From Chloroflexi bacterium UBA5177 (GTDB lineage: Bacteria > Chloroflexota > UBA5177), in assembly GCA_002413265.1 (NCBI GenBank), contig DHWR01000229.1, positions 1-21,825 on the forward strand: DNA of 21,825 nt, written 5' to 3'. Made by a program: the position numbers and the translations under genes. Position 1 is the first letter of the stretch; each line of letters starts with the position of its first letter. The notes under the pieces are model-generated. The model ran no database searches, was not told the DNA's origin, and saw only the letters and a program-made list of their open reading frames with translations. Positions 13,669-21,825 of this stretch are shown piece by piece.

Positions 13669-14415
13669 TTAAGCGCTGAGAGAGGCGGCGACCTCGTCGG
13701 AGACGTCGAAGTTCGAGTGAACCTGCTGGACGTCGTCCAATTCCTCCAGACGATCGATCAGCCTCATCGCCTGCTCCGCGGTCTTCTCGTCGAGCTCGAC
13801 CGCCGTTTTCGGAATCATTGAGGTCTCGCTGCTCAGCACTGGAATGCCGTTCGCTTCCAGGGTCGAGCGCACCTCTTCGACCCTGCCCGGCTCGGTGTAG
13901 ATCTCGATTCCGCTGTCCATGAGCTCAAAGTCGTCAGCACCCGCGTCGATCGCCTGCATGGCAACCTCATCAGGATCGCGCCTGTCGAGATCGAGGGTGA
14001 GGACTCCCTTTGGGTCGAAGAGCCAGCGGACAGATCCTGACTCGCCGAGGTTGCCGCCCGACTTGCTGAAGGCGCTTCTCACTTCGGCCGCGGTACGGTT
14101 TCGGTTGTCGGTCAGAACCTCGACCAGTACCGCAACGCCGCCGGGACCGTAGCCTTCGTAGGACATCTCGTGATATTCGGCGCCCTCGCCGTGTCCGGAG
14201 CCACGCTTGATGGCTCGTTCCACGGTGTCCATCGGCATGTTGGCATCACGGGCTCGCTGGATCGCGAGTCGAAGCCGCGAATTAGCCGTCGGGTCCGCTC
14301 CGTCCCTTGCGGCGACGGCGATCTCACGCCCGAGCCTCGTGAAAACCTGGCCGCGTTTGGCGTCGGTCACGCCCTTCTGACGTTTGATTTGCGACCATTT
14401 TGAATGTCCCGACAT
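13669..14415 (-). CDS. yebC: YebC/PmpR family (TACO1-like) protein
   Basis: The 248-residue product matches the family end to end: MSGHSKWSQIKRQKGVTDAKRGQVFTRLGREI at the start, GGVAVLVEVLTDNRNRTAAEVRSAFSK, GSVRWLFDPKG, and a C-terminal domain ending LDDVQQVHSNFDV. Once annotated as a transcription regulator, this family has been linked more recently to translation of proline-rich stretches, as has mitochondrial TACO1. Cytosolic. GAGGGGG lies nine bases before the ATG, and an extended -10 promoter precedes it. It appears to lead an operon with the AI-2E gene, the rfaE2-like gene and the SurA-like gene. The usual ruvC neighbour is absent. Confidence 0.95.
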   Translation of the reverse strand: MSGHSKWSQIKRQKGVTDAKRGQVFTRLGREIAVAARDGADPTANSRLRLAIQRARDANMPMDTVERAIKRGSGHGEGAEYHEMSYEGYGPGGVAVLVEVLTDNRNRTAAEVRSAFSKSGGNLGESGSVRWLFDPKGVLTLDLDRRDPDEVAMQAIDAGADDFELMDSGIEIYTEPGRVEEVRSTLEANGIPVLSSETSMIPKTAVELDEKTAEQAMRLIDRLEELDDVQQVHSNFDVSDEVAASLSA

Positions 14416-14467
14416 ATCACCGATCCCCCTCTGCAGGCCTGCGGAAATGCCGGTCTCAACGAACCCA

Positions 14468-14476
14468 AGTATACCA
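14468..14476 (-). promoter_or_regulatory. Extended -10 promoter of yebC
   Basis: TGGTATACT on the minus strand is an extended -10 element (TGn plus TATACT). It lies 53 bases before the yebC ATG, with transcription expected near 14461. No good -35 is visible, as is common for extended -10 promoters. Confidence 0.5.
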
Positions 14477-14562
14477 CCGAGCTTCGCCTATACCGGGGAC
14501 GCGCGGCGCACTTTTGGTGTCCAGACTGGCGTGCGGGGGCTCGAGCAGTCGAGGTCCGAGAG

Positions 14563-16182
14563 CTAAAAACCGGTCGGAGTCGGAGTCGTTGTCGCAGTGG
14601 GGCGGCCGCGTTGGGTGGGAGTTGGGCTTGGCAGCGGCGTAGGCGTGACGACCGGCGGTTTCCCGCTCACTCGAACGACCACGGTCAGCTTGTCGCCGAA
14701 GAGGTTGCCCGAGGCATCCGCCGCACGCCATACGCCAAAGTACGAGCCGGGCTTGGAAGGCGCCTTCATCTGGACCGACAGGTTAACGGTATGGCACGGT
14801 GAGACACTCGGGAGCGGGAAGCTCTTGACGCCGAAGGTTGGCCCCGAAACGTGCCGAAGTGTCCACCCCGGGCCCCAGGGGAGTCTGCCGTTGTTGAAGA
14901 TCAGCCAGGTCTTTTGGAACAGTCTCCGGGGTTGAATGGCGGTTCCATCAGGGATGGAGGTATCCGCTACGAATTGAGCGCCGGTCACGGGAGCTGGGGC
15001 CGGTGTGGGCGTAGGCGTGCGAGGTATCGGTGTTTTCACTCCTGCAAGCACCTGTAGCGGCTTGGCTCGGGGCAGAAGCCCTGTTTGGCTCAACCAGCTC
15101 GCGGGCAGTTCCTGGAGATCCCACACCACGAGGTAATCGCCTGGAGACGACGGAGCCTGAACGGTTTCCTTGAGGGTCACCGCGTGAGCAGGCAGAACGT
15201 TGTGGGGCAAAGCCAGAGTGCCCTGACCGAGAGCGACGACTCCGGGGGAGAAGGGGGAAAAGGGAATCCAGGGATCGGCTCCCCGCGTAAAAAGGTGGTA
15301 GGTGAGAGAAATCGCGGCCGTGCCGCTGGATGCCCAAGCGAGAGTTCCGGTGTTCTGAACCCGAACGGAGACGGTCTGGAGCCCGCCGGGAGAAGAGGGA
15401 GAGAGGTCGCCGGTCCCAAAGCTTGCTGAAAACGCCTGCGGCGGTTGGAGGTGAGTCTTGTTGGGGCTGTACGAATGTGGATCGTGGCCGATGAGCGTGC
15501 GAGGCGGCATCCAGACCTTGACGGCCTTCCATAGCGGATTACCGTCCTTGTCCTGCGGCGGGTGCGAAACCAGGTAGAGGACGCGCTCCTGATACGGGTA
15601 GGAGGCAGGGTCGGTGGCCGGCGTGCCCCGCCGCGTAAAGCGCGGGTTGTTCGGATTGTTCGCCCACCCCCACCCGTTGTACGCCCAGAGCGCGTAGTAC
15701 CAGTTCTCGACCTTTGCAGGATCGCCGTCGCCAATTCGTGGCACGGCAGCCCATTTCTGAGCGAGCATCTTCGCGCCGTAGCCGATGTTGAAGCGATAGT
15801 CGGTGGCGATGCTGCTCTGGACGGCCGGGTCGATACTACCGCCGGCATTGCCGAAGGCCCCCGCCATGCCCGACGTGATCTGCATGGTGCCGTAACCGAA
15901 ATCAAAGCTCACCAGCGGACGTCCCGCGGGGGTGAACTGGCGCCAGCCGCTCTCCACCCATCCGACGGCCTTCAAAATCGAAGGAGGCACGGTTCGGGGG
16001 GCCGAGGTATCAGCGGGCTGAAGCGCGGGGTCGGTGAGGAGGCCATTGGCGGCGATGTCGAACGCGCCGGCCACGGACCAGATATCGGGCTGTGAGCAGG
16101 CTAGCGCGGAGGTTGACTCCCGCAATGGAACAAGGACCGAGGTGAGGAGAGACAGAGCGAAGAGTGTGACGCGTGGACGCAG
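14563..16182 (-). CDS. Secreted lytic transglycosylase-like protein with NBR1-type Ig domains
   Basis: The 539-residue protein (counting the CTG start as residue 1) has four parts. A signal peptide (RPR, then VTLFALSLLTSVLVPL) is probably cleaved after ALA-28. An SLT-like domain (about 65-200) contains VGWVESGW with candidate catalytic Glu77 and FGYGTMQIT, as in peptidoglycan lytic transglycosylases. An Ig-like region at about 245-370 includes VRVQNTGTLAW. An NBR1-type Ig domain at about 400-500 contains WLIFNNGRLPWGPGW and FGVWRAADASG. TPTPTPAPAP and a PTP-rich tail flank the last domain. No ATG/GTG/TTG gives the signal peptide: the first TTG (16125) starts after its core. A CTG at 16180-16182 with GAGGT five bases upstream does. 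It follows the propeller gene by 24 bases. Confidence 0.75.
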   Translation of the reverse strand: MRPRVTLFALSLLTSVLVPLRESTSALACSQPDIWSVAGAFDIAANGLLTDPALQPADTSAPRTVPPSILKAVGWVESGWRQFTPAGRPLVSFDFGYGTMQITSGMAGAFGNAGGSIDPAVQSSIATDYRFNIGYGAKMLAQKWAAVPRIGDGDPAKVENWYYALWAYNGWGWANNPNNPRFTRRGTPATDPASYPYQERVLYLVSHPPQDKDGNPLWKAVKVWMPPRTLIGHDPHSYSPNKTHLQPPQAFSASFGTGDLSPSSPGGLQTVSVRVQNTGTLAWASSGTAAISLTYHLFTRGADPWIPFSPFSPGVVALGQGTLALPHNVLPAHAVTLKETVQAPSSPGDYLVVWDLQELPASWLSQTGLLPRAKPLQVLAGVKTPIPRTPTPTPAPAPVTGAQFVADTSIPDGTAIQPRRLFQKTWLIFNNGRLPWGPGWTLRHVSGPTFGVKSFPLPSVSPCHTVNLSVQMKAPSKPGSYFGVWRAADASGNLFGDKLTVVVRVSGKPPVVTPTPLPSPTPTQRGRPTATTTPTPTGF

Positions 16183-16187
16183 AACGT

Positions 16188-16192
16188 ACCTC
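16188..16192 (-). promoter_or_regulatory. Shine-Dalgarno deciding a CTG start
   Basis: GAGGT on the minus strand ends five bases before CTG 16180-16182. It lies just after the upstream stop codon, and no other start codon is in range in this frame. It supports CTG initiation of the transglycosylase. Confidence 0.5.
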
Positions 16193-16206
16193 GATCGATT
16201 AGTGAC

Positions 16207-17325
16207 TCACCGCGCGTACCCTACATATTTGACACCCGATACGGTGTCGTAGACGACGATACGGGAGCCGGTGGGCCGGCCCCGAAAGATGTGGGTCCAG
16301 CGAGCCGGCATGTTCGAAGGCAAAGTATACAGCACTATCCGCCCCGAAGCGGCGTTCAGCATCGCTATGCGGCCATGGATAACGGCAAACAACGACCGCC
16401 CTATACCCGTCCAGCCCACCGCTGTGGGGTTCGGCACGCCGGTGGGTCCAAAGTGCGGATGCAAGGTCTGAGTGTCGAACCAGTCGAGCGTGCAGGTGCC
16501 CCTGCAGTTCGCTGGAACGACATACGAAATGTAGCGGCCGTTGGGAGACATTTGCGCGGAGGTCACGGCCTGAGGCATCAAAATCGAGACCTGGGTGAGC
16601 TTCTCGTCCGCGGCAGTCATCAGGCTCGTATCGGCCTGGCTGATGACGGTGAATAGCGGCGACCCACGCAACCAGCCCAGCGGCTCGGCGTCCAGCGCCC
16701 TGACGGTAGCCAGCCGAGTGCGTTGGTGAGTTGAGAGATCGTACTGGAGCAGGGACCAGATGGCGAGCGGAAACCCCTTGGACGCCCGAACCGACACAAA
16801 CAGAATTTTTTCGCCGTTGGAGGACCAGACTGGTCTCACGTAGGGATCACCAAACCCCGCGTTCAAAGCCGGACCCGAGCTCCTCGTTATATAGAGAGCC
16901 GCTTTGGAGCTGCCGGCCGCTCCGACCACAAATTGGGCCAACCCTTGCTTGCCGCGCACCGTACCATCCTCGGTCGTCGCCTGGCTGATACGCCTGAGTA
17001 GCAGCCGAGACCCGCGCTCCATCAGCGCGCGGTGATCAGATCCCTTCGCCGGCGATTCGGACACGTCCTTCTGTTTCTTCGCCTTGACGGTCGCGGTTGC
17101 CCCGGGCTTGGCGGTCGGCACGGAGCGGACCGTAGAGGTCGCCAGAGGTCCCGGCGTGGCGGGCGGTGTCGGTATCGTCGTGCTACCGGGCGCCTTGACC
17201 GTGGAGGCGGTCAGCGATGACACCAGCAACACCGCAAGGACCACGACGATGATCAGAACGATCCCCGTCAATCCCGCCCGAATGAGTCCGCGCCGCGCGT
17301 TCGGCTGCGGTCGTCTGCGCGCCAT
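16207..17325 (-). CDS. Membrane-anchored WD40/TolB-like beta-propeller protein
   Basis: The 372-residue product starts with an Arg-rich head ([12 protein letters not shown]) and one transmembrane helix (about 16-38). A Thr/Pro/Ala linker of 60 residues follows, then an extracytoplasmic domain from about 100. In that domain repeated units such as [52 protein letters not shown] and [18 protein letters not shown] have the SPDG-like pattern of PD40/TolB propeller blades. No enzyme motif is seen; binding or sensing at the wall is a guess. It is upstream of and in line with the lytic transglycosylase, so the two may cooperate at the envelope. Function unassigned. Confidence 0.72.
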   Translation of the reverse strand: MARRRPQPNARRGLIRAGLTGIVLIIVVVLAVLLVSSLTASTVKAPGSTTIPTPPATPGPLATSTVRSVPTAKPGATATVKAKKQKDVSESPAKGSDHRALMERGSRLLLRRISQATTEDGTVRGKQGLAQFVVGAAGSSKAALYITRSSGPALNAGFGDPYVRPVWSSNGEKILFVSVRASKGFPLAIWSLLQYDLSTHQRTRLATVRALDAEPLGWLRGSPLFTVISQADTSLMTAADEKLTQVSILMPQAVTSAQMSPNGRYISYVVPANCRGTCTLDWFDTQTLHPHFGPTGVPNPTAVGWTGIGRSLFAVIHGRIAMLNAASGRIVLYTLPSNMPARWTHIFRGRPTGSRIVVYDTVSGVKYVGYAR

Positions 17326-17356
17326 GCGTGTACTCCCGCGAGTTCGTGGACGGGCC

Positions 17357-17365
17357 AGTCTATCA
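17357..17365 (-). promoter_or_regulatory. Possible extended -10 of the propeller gene
   Basis: TGATAGACT on the minus strand lies 31 bases before the ATG at 17325. It resembles the TGnTATACT elements before yebC and secG. No -35 is evident. Confidence 0.35.
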
Positions 17366-17410
17366 AATGGCTCCGGACGGACTGACGGAGAGGGTTTGAT
17401 TCCGTGGCCC

Positions 17411-17430
17411 TAGGGGGCGTGACGCCCCTA
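17411..17430. repeat. GC-rich palindrome in the propeller-smc divergent region
   Basis: TAGGGGGCGTGACGCCCCTA contains the stem GGGGCG-TGA-CGCCCC (414-428) with symmetrical TA ends. It immediately precedes the smc -10 hexamer and would occupy the spacer of that promoter. It resembles REP-like palindromes found dispersed in genomes with Y1 transposases, and could alternatively be an operator. Confidence 0.4.
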
Positions 17431-17434
17431 CAAT
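17429..17434 (+). promoter_or_regulatory. -10 element (TACAAT) of smc
   Basis: TACAAT lies 35 bases before the smc start, with transcription expected near 17441. The -35 position (17406-17411) does not match consensus. The context CCTACAATAG is shared with the AI-2E promoter at 4998-5003. Confidence 0.4.
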
Positions 17435-17459
17435 AGTGCGGCCAAAAAAGTAACGACGC

Positions 17460-17463
17460 GGAG
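17460..17463 (+). promoter_or_regulatory. Shine-Dalgarno deciding the CTG start of smc
   Basis: GGAG lies six bases before CTG 17470-17472. Upstream the frame reaches a TAG at 17434-17436 without any ATG, GTG or TTG, so this site and the CTG define the smc start. Confidence 0.55.
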
Positions 17464-17469
17464 AGCCAG

Positions 17470-20400
17470 CTGTACCTCAAGACCCTCGAGATTTCCGGCT
17501 TCAAGAGTTTCGCTCGTCCGGCCCGTCTCGAATTTACCCCAGTTATCACCGCGCTCGTCGGTCCTAACGGCAGTGGCAAGAGCAATGTCGTGGATGCCAT
17601 TCGCTGGTGTCTCGGCGAGCAGAGCATGCGGGACATTCGAGGGCAGACGGCCCAGGACGTGATCTACGCCGGACCTCGGCGAACTCTGGGAATGGCCGAG
17701 GTTCGCATGGCGTTTGAGCGTCGCCGTGACGACGACCTGGACGTCCCAGGGGACCTCAGCGTGGCACGCCGGCTGTATCGGTCCGGCGAGAGCGAATATC
17801 TCCTAGACGGACAGCGAGTGCGTCTTCGCGATGTCACCGATGCGCTTCGTGCCATCGGAATAGACGAAGCAGAGCACGTGGTAGTCAACCAGGGGATGGG
17901 AGATGCCCTCCTTTCCGCCTCGGCTATGGATCGCCGTGGGCTTCTGGAGCAGGCGGCGGGCCTGGCCGGCTATCGCACGCGTCGGGACGAGGCCAGATCG
18001 AAGCTGGTAGTCACCCGACGAAACGTCGACACCATCGCAACCGTTCTGGCCGAAATGGAGCCACGGTTGCGGATGCTTCGACGTCAGGCGCGCGCTGTGA
18101 CGGAACGAGATGAGGCGAAGCGGCGCCTGCGCTCCCGCTTAGAGCTCTGGCTGGCCCATCGATGGAAGAATCTCGAGCGAGCGATGGAGCAGCTCGGAGA
18201 GCAGCGGGCCGAGGTCGATGCGGAGCGCACAGAAGCCACCAGTGACGTGGCTAGGTTGGAGGAGCAGGCAGAGTCGGTACTCGAGGTTGAACGGTCCTGG
18301 CAGCAAGAAATGGACGTGGCTGCCGCATCCGTCTATCTCTGTCAAAAAGAGCGAGACGCCGCCGGCCACGCCCTGGAAGCTTGTGAGCAGAAACTGCACG
18401 ATCTGCGTGCCAGGCTCGAGGAGCGTTCATCCCGTCTGGCTGAGATCCGGGATGGAGAACGGTTGAGCGATGAACGGCGCGACCGGCTGGTACTGGAAAT
18501 CGCGGCCTTCCGCCAACGCGCCAATGAGCTGGCTGCCGAGCATTCCACCGCGGAGGCGGGTGCCGCGACTTTGAGGTCCCGCCTGGGGGACTTGTCGCTG
18601 GACTCCGAGGCACGATCCCTCGAGATGCATGCGAAGCGGCAAAGGCTGGACGAACTTCTGGAGTCTGTGTCCCTGCAACGGCGGGTGGTGACCGACCAGG
18701 AAGAACGGATCGGCCGGCTGCAGAGCTGGATATCGCGGGCGCAAGAGGAGGCGGACGGGGTCGACGCCGAACTGAGATCTCTCGAGGAGCAGCTGGAGTC
18801 AGTGCGGGACAAGGTAAGAGAGGTATCCGCGGCGCACGACGAGGCGCGCACGCGAGCCGGTTCCGCAAGCGCTCGGCTCGCCAAGCTGGACCACGTAGAA
18901 GCTCGAATAAGGACGTCCATCTCGGACCTATCCAGACAGATCCAGAACACGTCTCGCGTGCTGGCCGCCCTCGAACCGCAGATTGCCAGTTCTCCGCTGC
19001 AGAATCTCACAGTCAAACGCGGCTGGGAAGAGGCCGTCTCGGCTGCCATCGGCAGCTGGTCGGGCGAGCGCTCGAACTGCGACCTGGCGGACTTCCTGGA
19101 ATGGAGAAGCCGGCTGGAAGGCTCGCTGAAGGACTCGATCGTCTGGGGAGACACCTTCTGTTCCGGACTGCAAGGCACGACGCCGCTGCACGCGACCGCG
19201 ATGGTCGAGAGAGATGACCAGGTAGGGTCACTGTGGGCCACTCTCGCCGGCAAGCCGGCGCATACCATCGGGTCTCCGCCGTTTTCCGTCGTGTCGCGTG
19301 GAGGCAAGAAGCTAAGCGCGCTGGGCGAGGAGCCGAATCCGGTGGACGAGACCCGAACGCGTTACCTGCAGGCGCGGCGGCAGAAAGAGGATGCGAGCTC
19401 GCGACTCGACAGGATGGAGCTGCGGGTGAACCCTCTGGCGGCCGCTCGGGAACCGGCCCTGCAAGGTGCGGCGGAGTGGCGGAAGAAAGTCGAAGTTCTG
19501 TCCATCGAGCTTGCCGAAAGTAACGAGACGATCGCACGAATCACCGCCCGGGCCGAACGCCTGCGCCACCAGAAAGACGCGATCACGAATGACCTGCCCC
19601 CGCGCCTCCAGGAGCTCAATGAGCTGCTAGCAGGCCAGCAGGTTCAGGTGGCCGCTCTCAGCGCCGGCGAGCAAGAAAGGGGAAAGGCGGCGGCCGACTT
19701 GCAGGCACTCTCGGAGGATGAGGGAACGCGCGAACAGGCTGTCGCTGGAGTCCGCGAAGAGGCCGCGGCGGCCGAACGTACCCTGGCCGATCTAACCCGT
19801 GAGGGCGAAGCGGTGGAGGCCAGGCGTGCCACCCACGAGCACCTCCTCGAGGCGCTTCACCGAGGACGCGAAAGGGCCACTTCTGAGCTTCAGAAGCTGG
19901 ACAGCGAGGCCGCGTTGCTGCGTGAGCAGGAAGAATCAATCGTCGGCGAGCTGTCCGGCCTGCGTGAGAAGCTCGAGCTGGAGGACGAGCGGGTCCGTGA
20001 AGCGGTTTCTCGCCGAGAGACGGTTGAAGGCAGGCGCCCGGAGCACAGCGTGCGCACGGTCGCGCTGCAGGAGGCACGACGTCGCCTTTCAGATGTAATT
20101 CCGAGGCACGAACGGGTCCTGGCTCGCCTCGAGCATCTGCAGACAGATCGTGAAGCGCTAACGACCGAAATCGAAGAAGAGCTTTCCACGTCGCCGGATG
20201 GCCTTCCCGAGGTGTTGGACGATATCCCGACGGCCGAGGAGGTTCAGCGATTAAGGGCGCGCGCTTCGCAGTACGCCGATGCCGATGAATCGGTTATCGA
20301 GGAATCGCGCGAGCTCGAAGAGAGGTTCGCGTATCTGCAAACCCATGCCGAGGATCTCCGCGCGGCGGCCGACAACCTCCAGGAGATCATGCAGCTCGCC

Positions 20401-20865
20401 GACAACGAGATGCGAGGCAGGTTCGCGGATGCCTTTGCCGCCGTCAATGCCGAATTCGGACGCGTCTTCGAGGTGATGCTCCGCGGCGGCCACGCCGAGC
20501 TGATCGAAAATGCCGATGGTGGCGTCGATATCGTGGCTCAGCTTCCCGGCAAGAAGACGCGATCAAGTGCGGCTTTTTCGGGCGGGGAACGGTCGCTGGT
20601 CGCCTCGTCGTTACTGTTCGGTGTGCTCAGGATTCGCCCGACGCCGTTTTGCGTGCTCGATGAGGTCGACGCGGCGCTAGATGAGAGCAATGTGGATCGT
20701 TACCTGGCGGCGCTTCGCGATATTAGCGAGCGCACGCAGATTGTGGTCGTGACGCATAACCGCGCGACGATGGCGGCGACCGACACGCTGTATGGCATGA
20801 CGATGGATGATGAAGGGGTTTCTAGCCTTCTGTCGCTTCGTCTGGATGCTTACGCGGCAGGCTGA
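17470..20865 (+). CDS. smc: Chromosome segregation ATPase SMC
   Basis: SMC dimers with ScpA/ScpB extrude DNA loops and organise the chromosome. The 1131-residue product begins [15 protein letters not shown], the standard SMC N-terminus with CTG in place of ATG. It has Walker [10 protein letters not shown] (31-39), then LGEQS and an [13 protein letters not shown]-loop region. Coiled coil runs from about 150 to 500, the hinge is at about 507-617, and a second coil extends to about 960. The signature SGGERS starts at 1037, Walker B is [10 protein letters not shown] (Asp1064, Glu1065), and the switch His is at 1096 (VVVTHN). The next usable start codon (GTG 17590) would remove Walker A, so CTG initiation or a sequence error must be accepted. 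The hinge is short. scpA/scpB and ftsY are not adjacent. Confidence 0.93.
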   Translation: MYLKTLEISGFKSFARPARLEFTPVITALVGPNGSGKSNVVDAIRWCLGEQSMRDIRGQTAQDVIYAGPRRTLGMAEVRMAFERRRDDDLDVPGDLSVARRLYRSGESEYLLDGQRVRLRDVTDALRAIGIDEAEHVVVNQGMGDALLSASAMDRRGLLEQAAGLAGYRTRRDEARSKLVVTRRNVDTIATVLAEMEPRLRMLRRQARAVTERDEAKRRLRSRLELWLAHRWKNLERAMEQLGEQRAEVDAERTEATSDVARLEEQAESVLEVERSWQQEMDVAAASVYLCQKERDAAGHALEACEQKLHDLRARLEERSSRLAEIRDGERLSDERRDRLVLEIAAFRQRANELAAEHSTAEAGAATLRSRLGDLSLDSEARSLEMHAKRQRLDELLESVSLQRRVVTDQEERIGRLQSWISRAQEEADGVDAELRSLEEQLESVRDKVREVSAAHDEARTRAGSASARLAKLDHVEARIRTSISDLSRQIQNTSRVLAALEPQIASSPLQNLTVKRGWEEAVSAAIGSWSGERSNCDLADFLEWRSRLEGSLKDSIVWGDTFCSGLQGTTPLHATAMVERDDQVGSLWATLAGKPAHTIGSPPFSVVSRGGKKLSALGEEPNPVDETRTRYLQARRQKEDASSRLDRMELRVNPLAAAREPALQGAAEWRKKVEVLSIELAESNETIARITARAERLRHQKDAITNDLPPRLQELNELLAGQQVQVAALSAGEQERGKAAADLQALSEDEGTREQAVAGVREEAAAAERTLADLTREGEAVEARRATHEHLLEALHRGRERATSELQKLDSEAALLREQEESIVGELSGLREKLELEDERVREAVSRRETVEGRRPEHSVRTVALQEARRRLSDVIPRHERVLARLEHLQTDREALTTEIEEELSTSPDGLPEVLDDIPTAEEVQRLRARASQYADADESVIEESRELEERFAYLQTHAEDLRAAADNLQEIMQLADNEMRGRFADAFAAVNAEFGRVFEVMLRGGHAELIENADGGVDIVAQLPGKKTRSSAAFSGGERSLVASSLLFGVLRIRPTPFCVLDEVDAALDESNVDRYLAALRDISERTQIVVVTHNRATMAATDTLYGMTMDDEGVSSLLSLRLDAYAAG

Positions 20866-20868
20866 AAT

Positions 20869-21090
20869 CTAACCCGCGACCCGGGCCAGGCCTAGCGCGA
20901 TCAATAGAAATGCTAGGGCCACGGCTATGGTCACGTTGAACAGGATGCGCTCCGCCCCACGTCGCGTGTGGAAGACGCTTCCCTCTTGACCGAATACGCT
21001 GCCCAGGCTTGTGCCTCTGGATTGCATAAGAATGAGCACGACCAGCGCGATGGCAAGGAGTAGCTCCACCGCGCGCAAAGATGATGCCAA
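20869..21090 (-). CDS. secG: Preprotein translocase subunit SecG
   Basis: SecG is the small two-helix subunit of the SecYEG protein-export channel. The 73-residue product has helices at about 8-22 and 51-68, joined by the conserved cytosolic loop LMQSRGTSLGSVFGQEGSVFHTRRGAERIL, which is diagnostic. The start is TTG (21088-21090) with GGGGAG eight bases upstream; no ATG or GTG exists before the first helix. The gene converges on smc with three bases between stop codons. An extended -10 promoter lies 54 bases upstream. Confidence 0.95.
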   Translation of the reverse strand: MASSLRAVELLLAIALVVLILMQSRGTSLGSVFGQEGSVFHTRRGAERILFNVTIAVALAFLLIALGLARVAG

Positions 21091-21143
21091 GGTATTTTCT
21101 CCCCGAATCTATGCGCCATGCGCGTCTTCGGACGCCGCGCGCA

Positions 21144-21152
21144 AGTATATCA
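21144..21152 (-). promoter_or_regulatory. Extended -10 promoter of secG
   Basis: TGATATACT on the minus strand, followed by TGCG, is an extended -10 element 54 bases before the secG TTG start. It is almost identical to the yebC element (TGGTATACT). Confidence 0.5.
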
Positions 21153-21200
21153 CCCGAACAGCCCCCTAAAATGGGCGGCGAGGGCGCGGAGAACGTGTAA

Positions 21201-21825
21201 ATGGCAGTACATCGAGAGCCGCTGGTTATCTTTCTCGACGTGGACAATACTCTGCTCGACAACGACGGATTGAAGGCGGATGTTGGGCAGAAACTGCACG
21301 CCTTGTTCGGGGAGGCGCGAGCGGCCCGGTTCTGGGAAATCTACGAAGAGGTCCGCGCCGAAGTGGACTACGTCGACTACCCAACGACCATCGAACGCTT
21401 CAGCTCCGAGGACGGTGAGCCGGGACTCTTGGGGCGCCTCACTGAGATCCTCTACAACTACCCGTTCAAGGATCGGCTCTATCCGGACGTGTTCGAGACA
21501 CTGGAACGGCTCGAAAGGCGCGGCTTGCCGGTGATTCTGTCGGATGGCGATCCCGTCTACCAGCCGCTGAAAATCCAGCGCAGCGGGCTGGCCGAAGCGG
21601 TTGGAGGCAGAGTTATGATCTGCGTGCACAAGGAAGCGGAGCTGCCTCGCGTCTTTGAGACGTATCCCGCGGATCACTACGTGATGGTGGACGACAAGCC
21701 GCGGATTCATGCGGCTCTTGAGCGCACCTGTCCAGCGGACTTCACGACGATTCTGGTAATGCAGGGCAAATACGCCCAGGACGATACGTGGGAGCCTCGC
21801 CCAGATCTGGTGGTCGACAGCATCG
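21201..21825 (+). CDS. HAD-superfamily hydrolase, cut by window end
   Basis: The frame is open from ATG 21201 to the last base, giving 208 residues with the C-terminus missing. HAD motifs are all present: nucleophile FLDVDNTLLD (Asp13, Asp15), motif II LSDGDP (Ser114), motif III Lys in CVHKEAEL (Lys144) and motif IV MVDDKPRI (Asp164, Asp165). A helical cap lies between motif I and II (about 25-95), as in phosphoglycolate-phosphatase-like enzymes. Cytosolic phosphatase or related activity is expected; substrate unknown. GGAG sits nine bases before the ATG, and TAAAAT at 21166-21171 may be its -10. It diverges from secG. Confidence 0.85.
   Translation, partial: MAVHREPLVIFLDVDNTLLDNDGLKADVGQKLHALFGEARAARFWEIYEEVRAEVDYVDYPTTIERFSSEDGEPGLLGRLTEILYNYPFKDRLYPDVFETLERLERRGLPVILSDGDPVYQPLKIQRSGLAEAVGGRVMICVHKEAELPRVFETYPADHYVMVDDKPRIHAALERTCPADFTTILVMQGKYAQDDTWEPRPDLVVDSI

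Noticed and set aside
14540..14553. CTCGA-GCAG-TCGAG hairpin after the transglycosylase as a terminator
   Set aside because: Only a five-base stem without a T-tract; cannot be told from chance.

Overview
The window is GC-rich, densely packed bacterial chromosome. It probably comes from a soil-type monoderm of the Chloroflexota / Candidatus Dormibacterota kind. Pointers to this are a PspA-PspAA-PspAB-HtpX gene set, NBR1-type Ig domains behind Thr/Pro linkers, an LPxTG-type surface protein, short C-terminal genes, frequent GTG/TTG/CTG starts, and a secG and an smc typical of monoderm bacteria. This assignment is inference from gene content; no rRNA or tRNA gene is present to settle it. No CRISPR array or complete mobile element is visible, only the tail of a REP-associated (Y1) transposase at the left edge.

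Layout. 1-201: 3' end of the transposase, followed by two perfect hairpins. 438-2936: envelope-stress cluster, with pspA-pspAA rightward meeting htpX-pspAB leftward tail to tail. 3014-4953 (minus): a large AI-2E/PerM-family transporter and a small two-helix membrane protein. 5027-6720: an alpha/beta hydrolase divergent from an M55 D-aminopeptidase-like gene. 6769-8431 (minus): queA followed by a CoA-type Nudix hydrolase. 8503-9573: two adjacent TrkA/RCK genes, convergent with a MogA/MoaB-type gene (9581-10063).

10119-14415 (minus): reading in the direction of transcription, yebC, a second AI-2E transporter, an RfaE2-like nucleotidyltransferase and a SurA/PrsA-like lipoprotein. After these comes a separately promoted LPRTG surface protein ending in a 13-bp terminator hairpin. 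14563-17325 (minus): a membrane-anchored beta-propeller protein and a secreted lytic transglycosylase with Ig-like domains. 17470-20865: smc, convergent with secG (20869-21090). 21201-end: a HAD hydrolase, cut by the window edge.

Two themes run through the window. The first is envelope maintenance: PspA and HtpX for membrane stress, SecG for export, PrsA-like folding, wall hydrolysis and a wall-anchored protein. The second is unusual translation starts. smc and the lytic transglycosylase both need a CTG start to keep their Walker A motif and signal peptide respectively, and each CTG has a well-placed Shine-Dalgarno. I do not see a wholly new defence or biosynthetic system. The most notable items are the CTG starts, the compact SMC hinge, the tail-to-tail Psp module, the htpX ribosome-site hairpin, and the LPRTG protein with a consensus promoter and a leader of about 230 nt.
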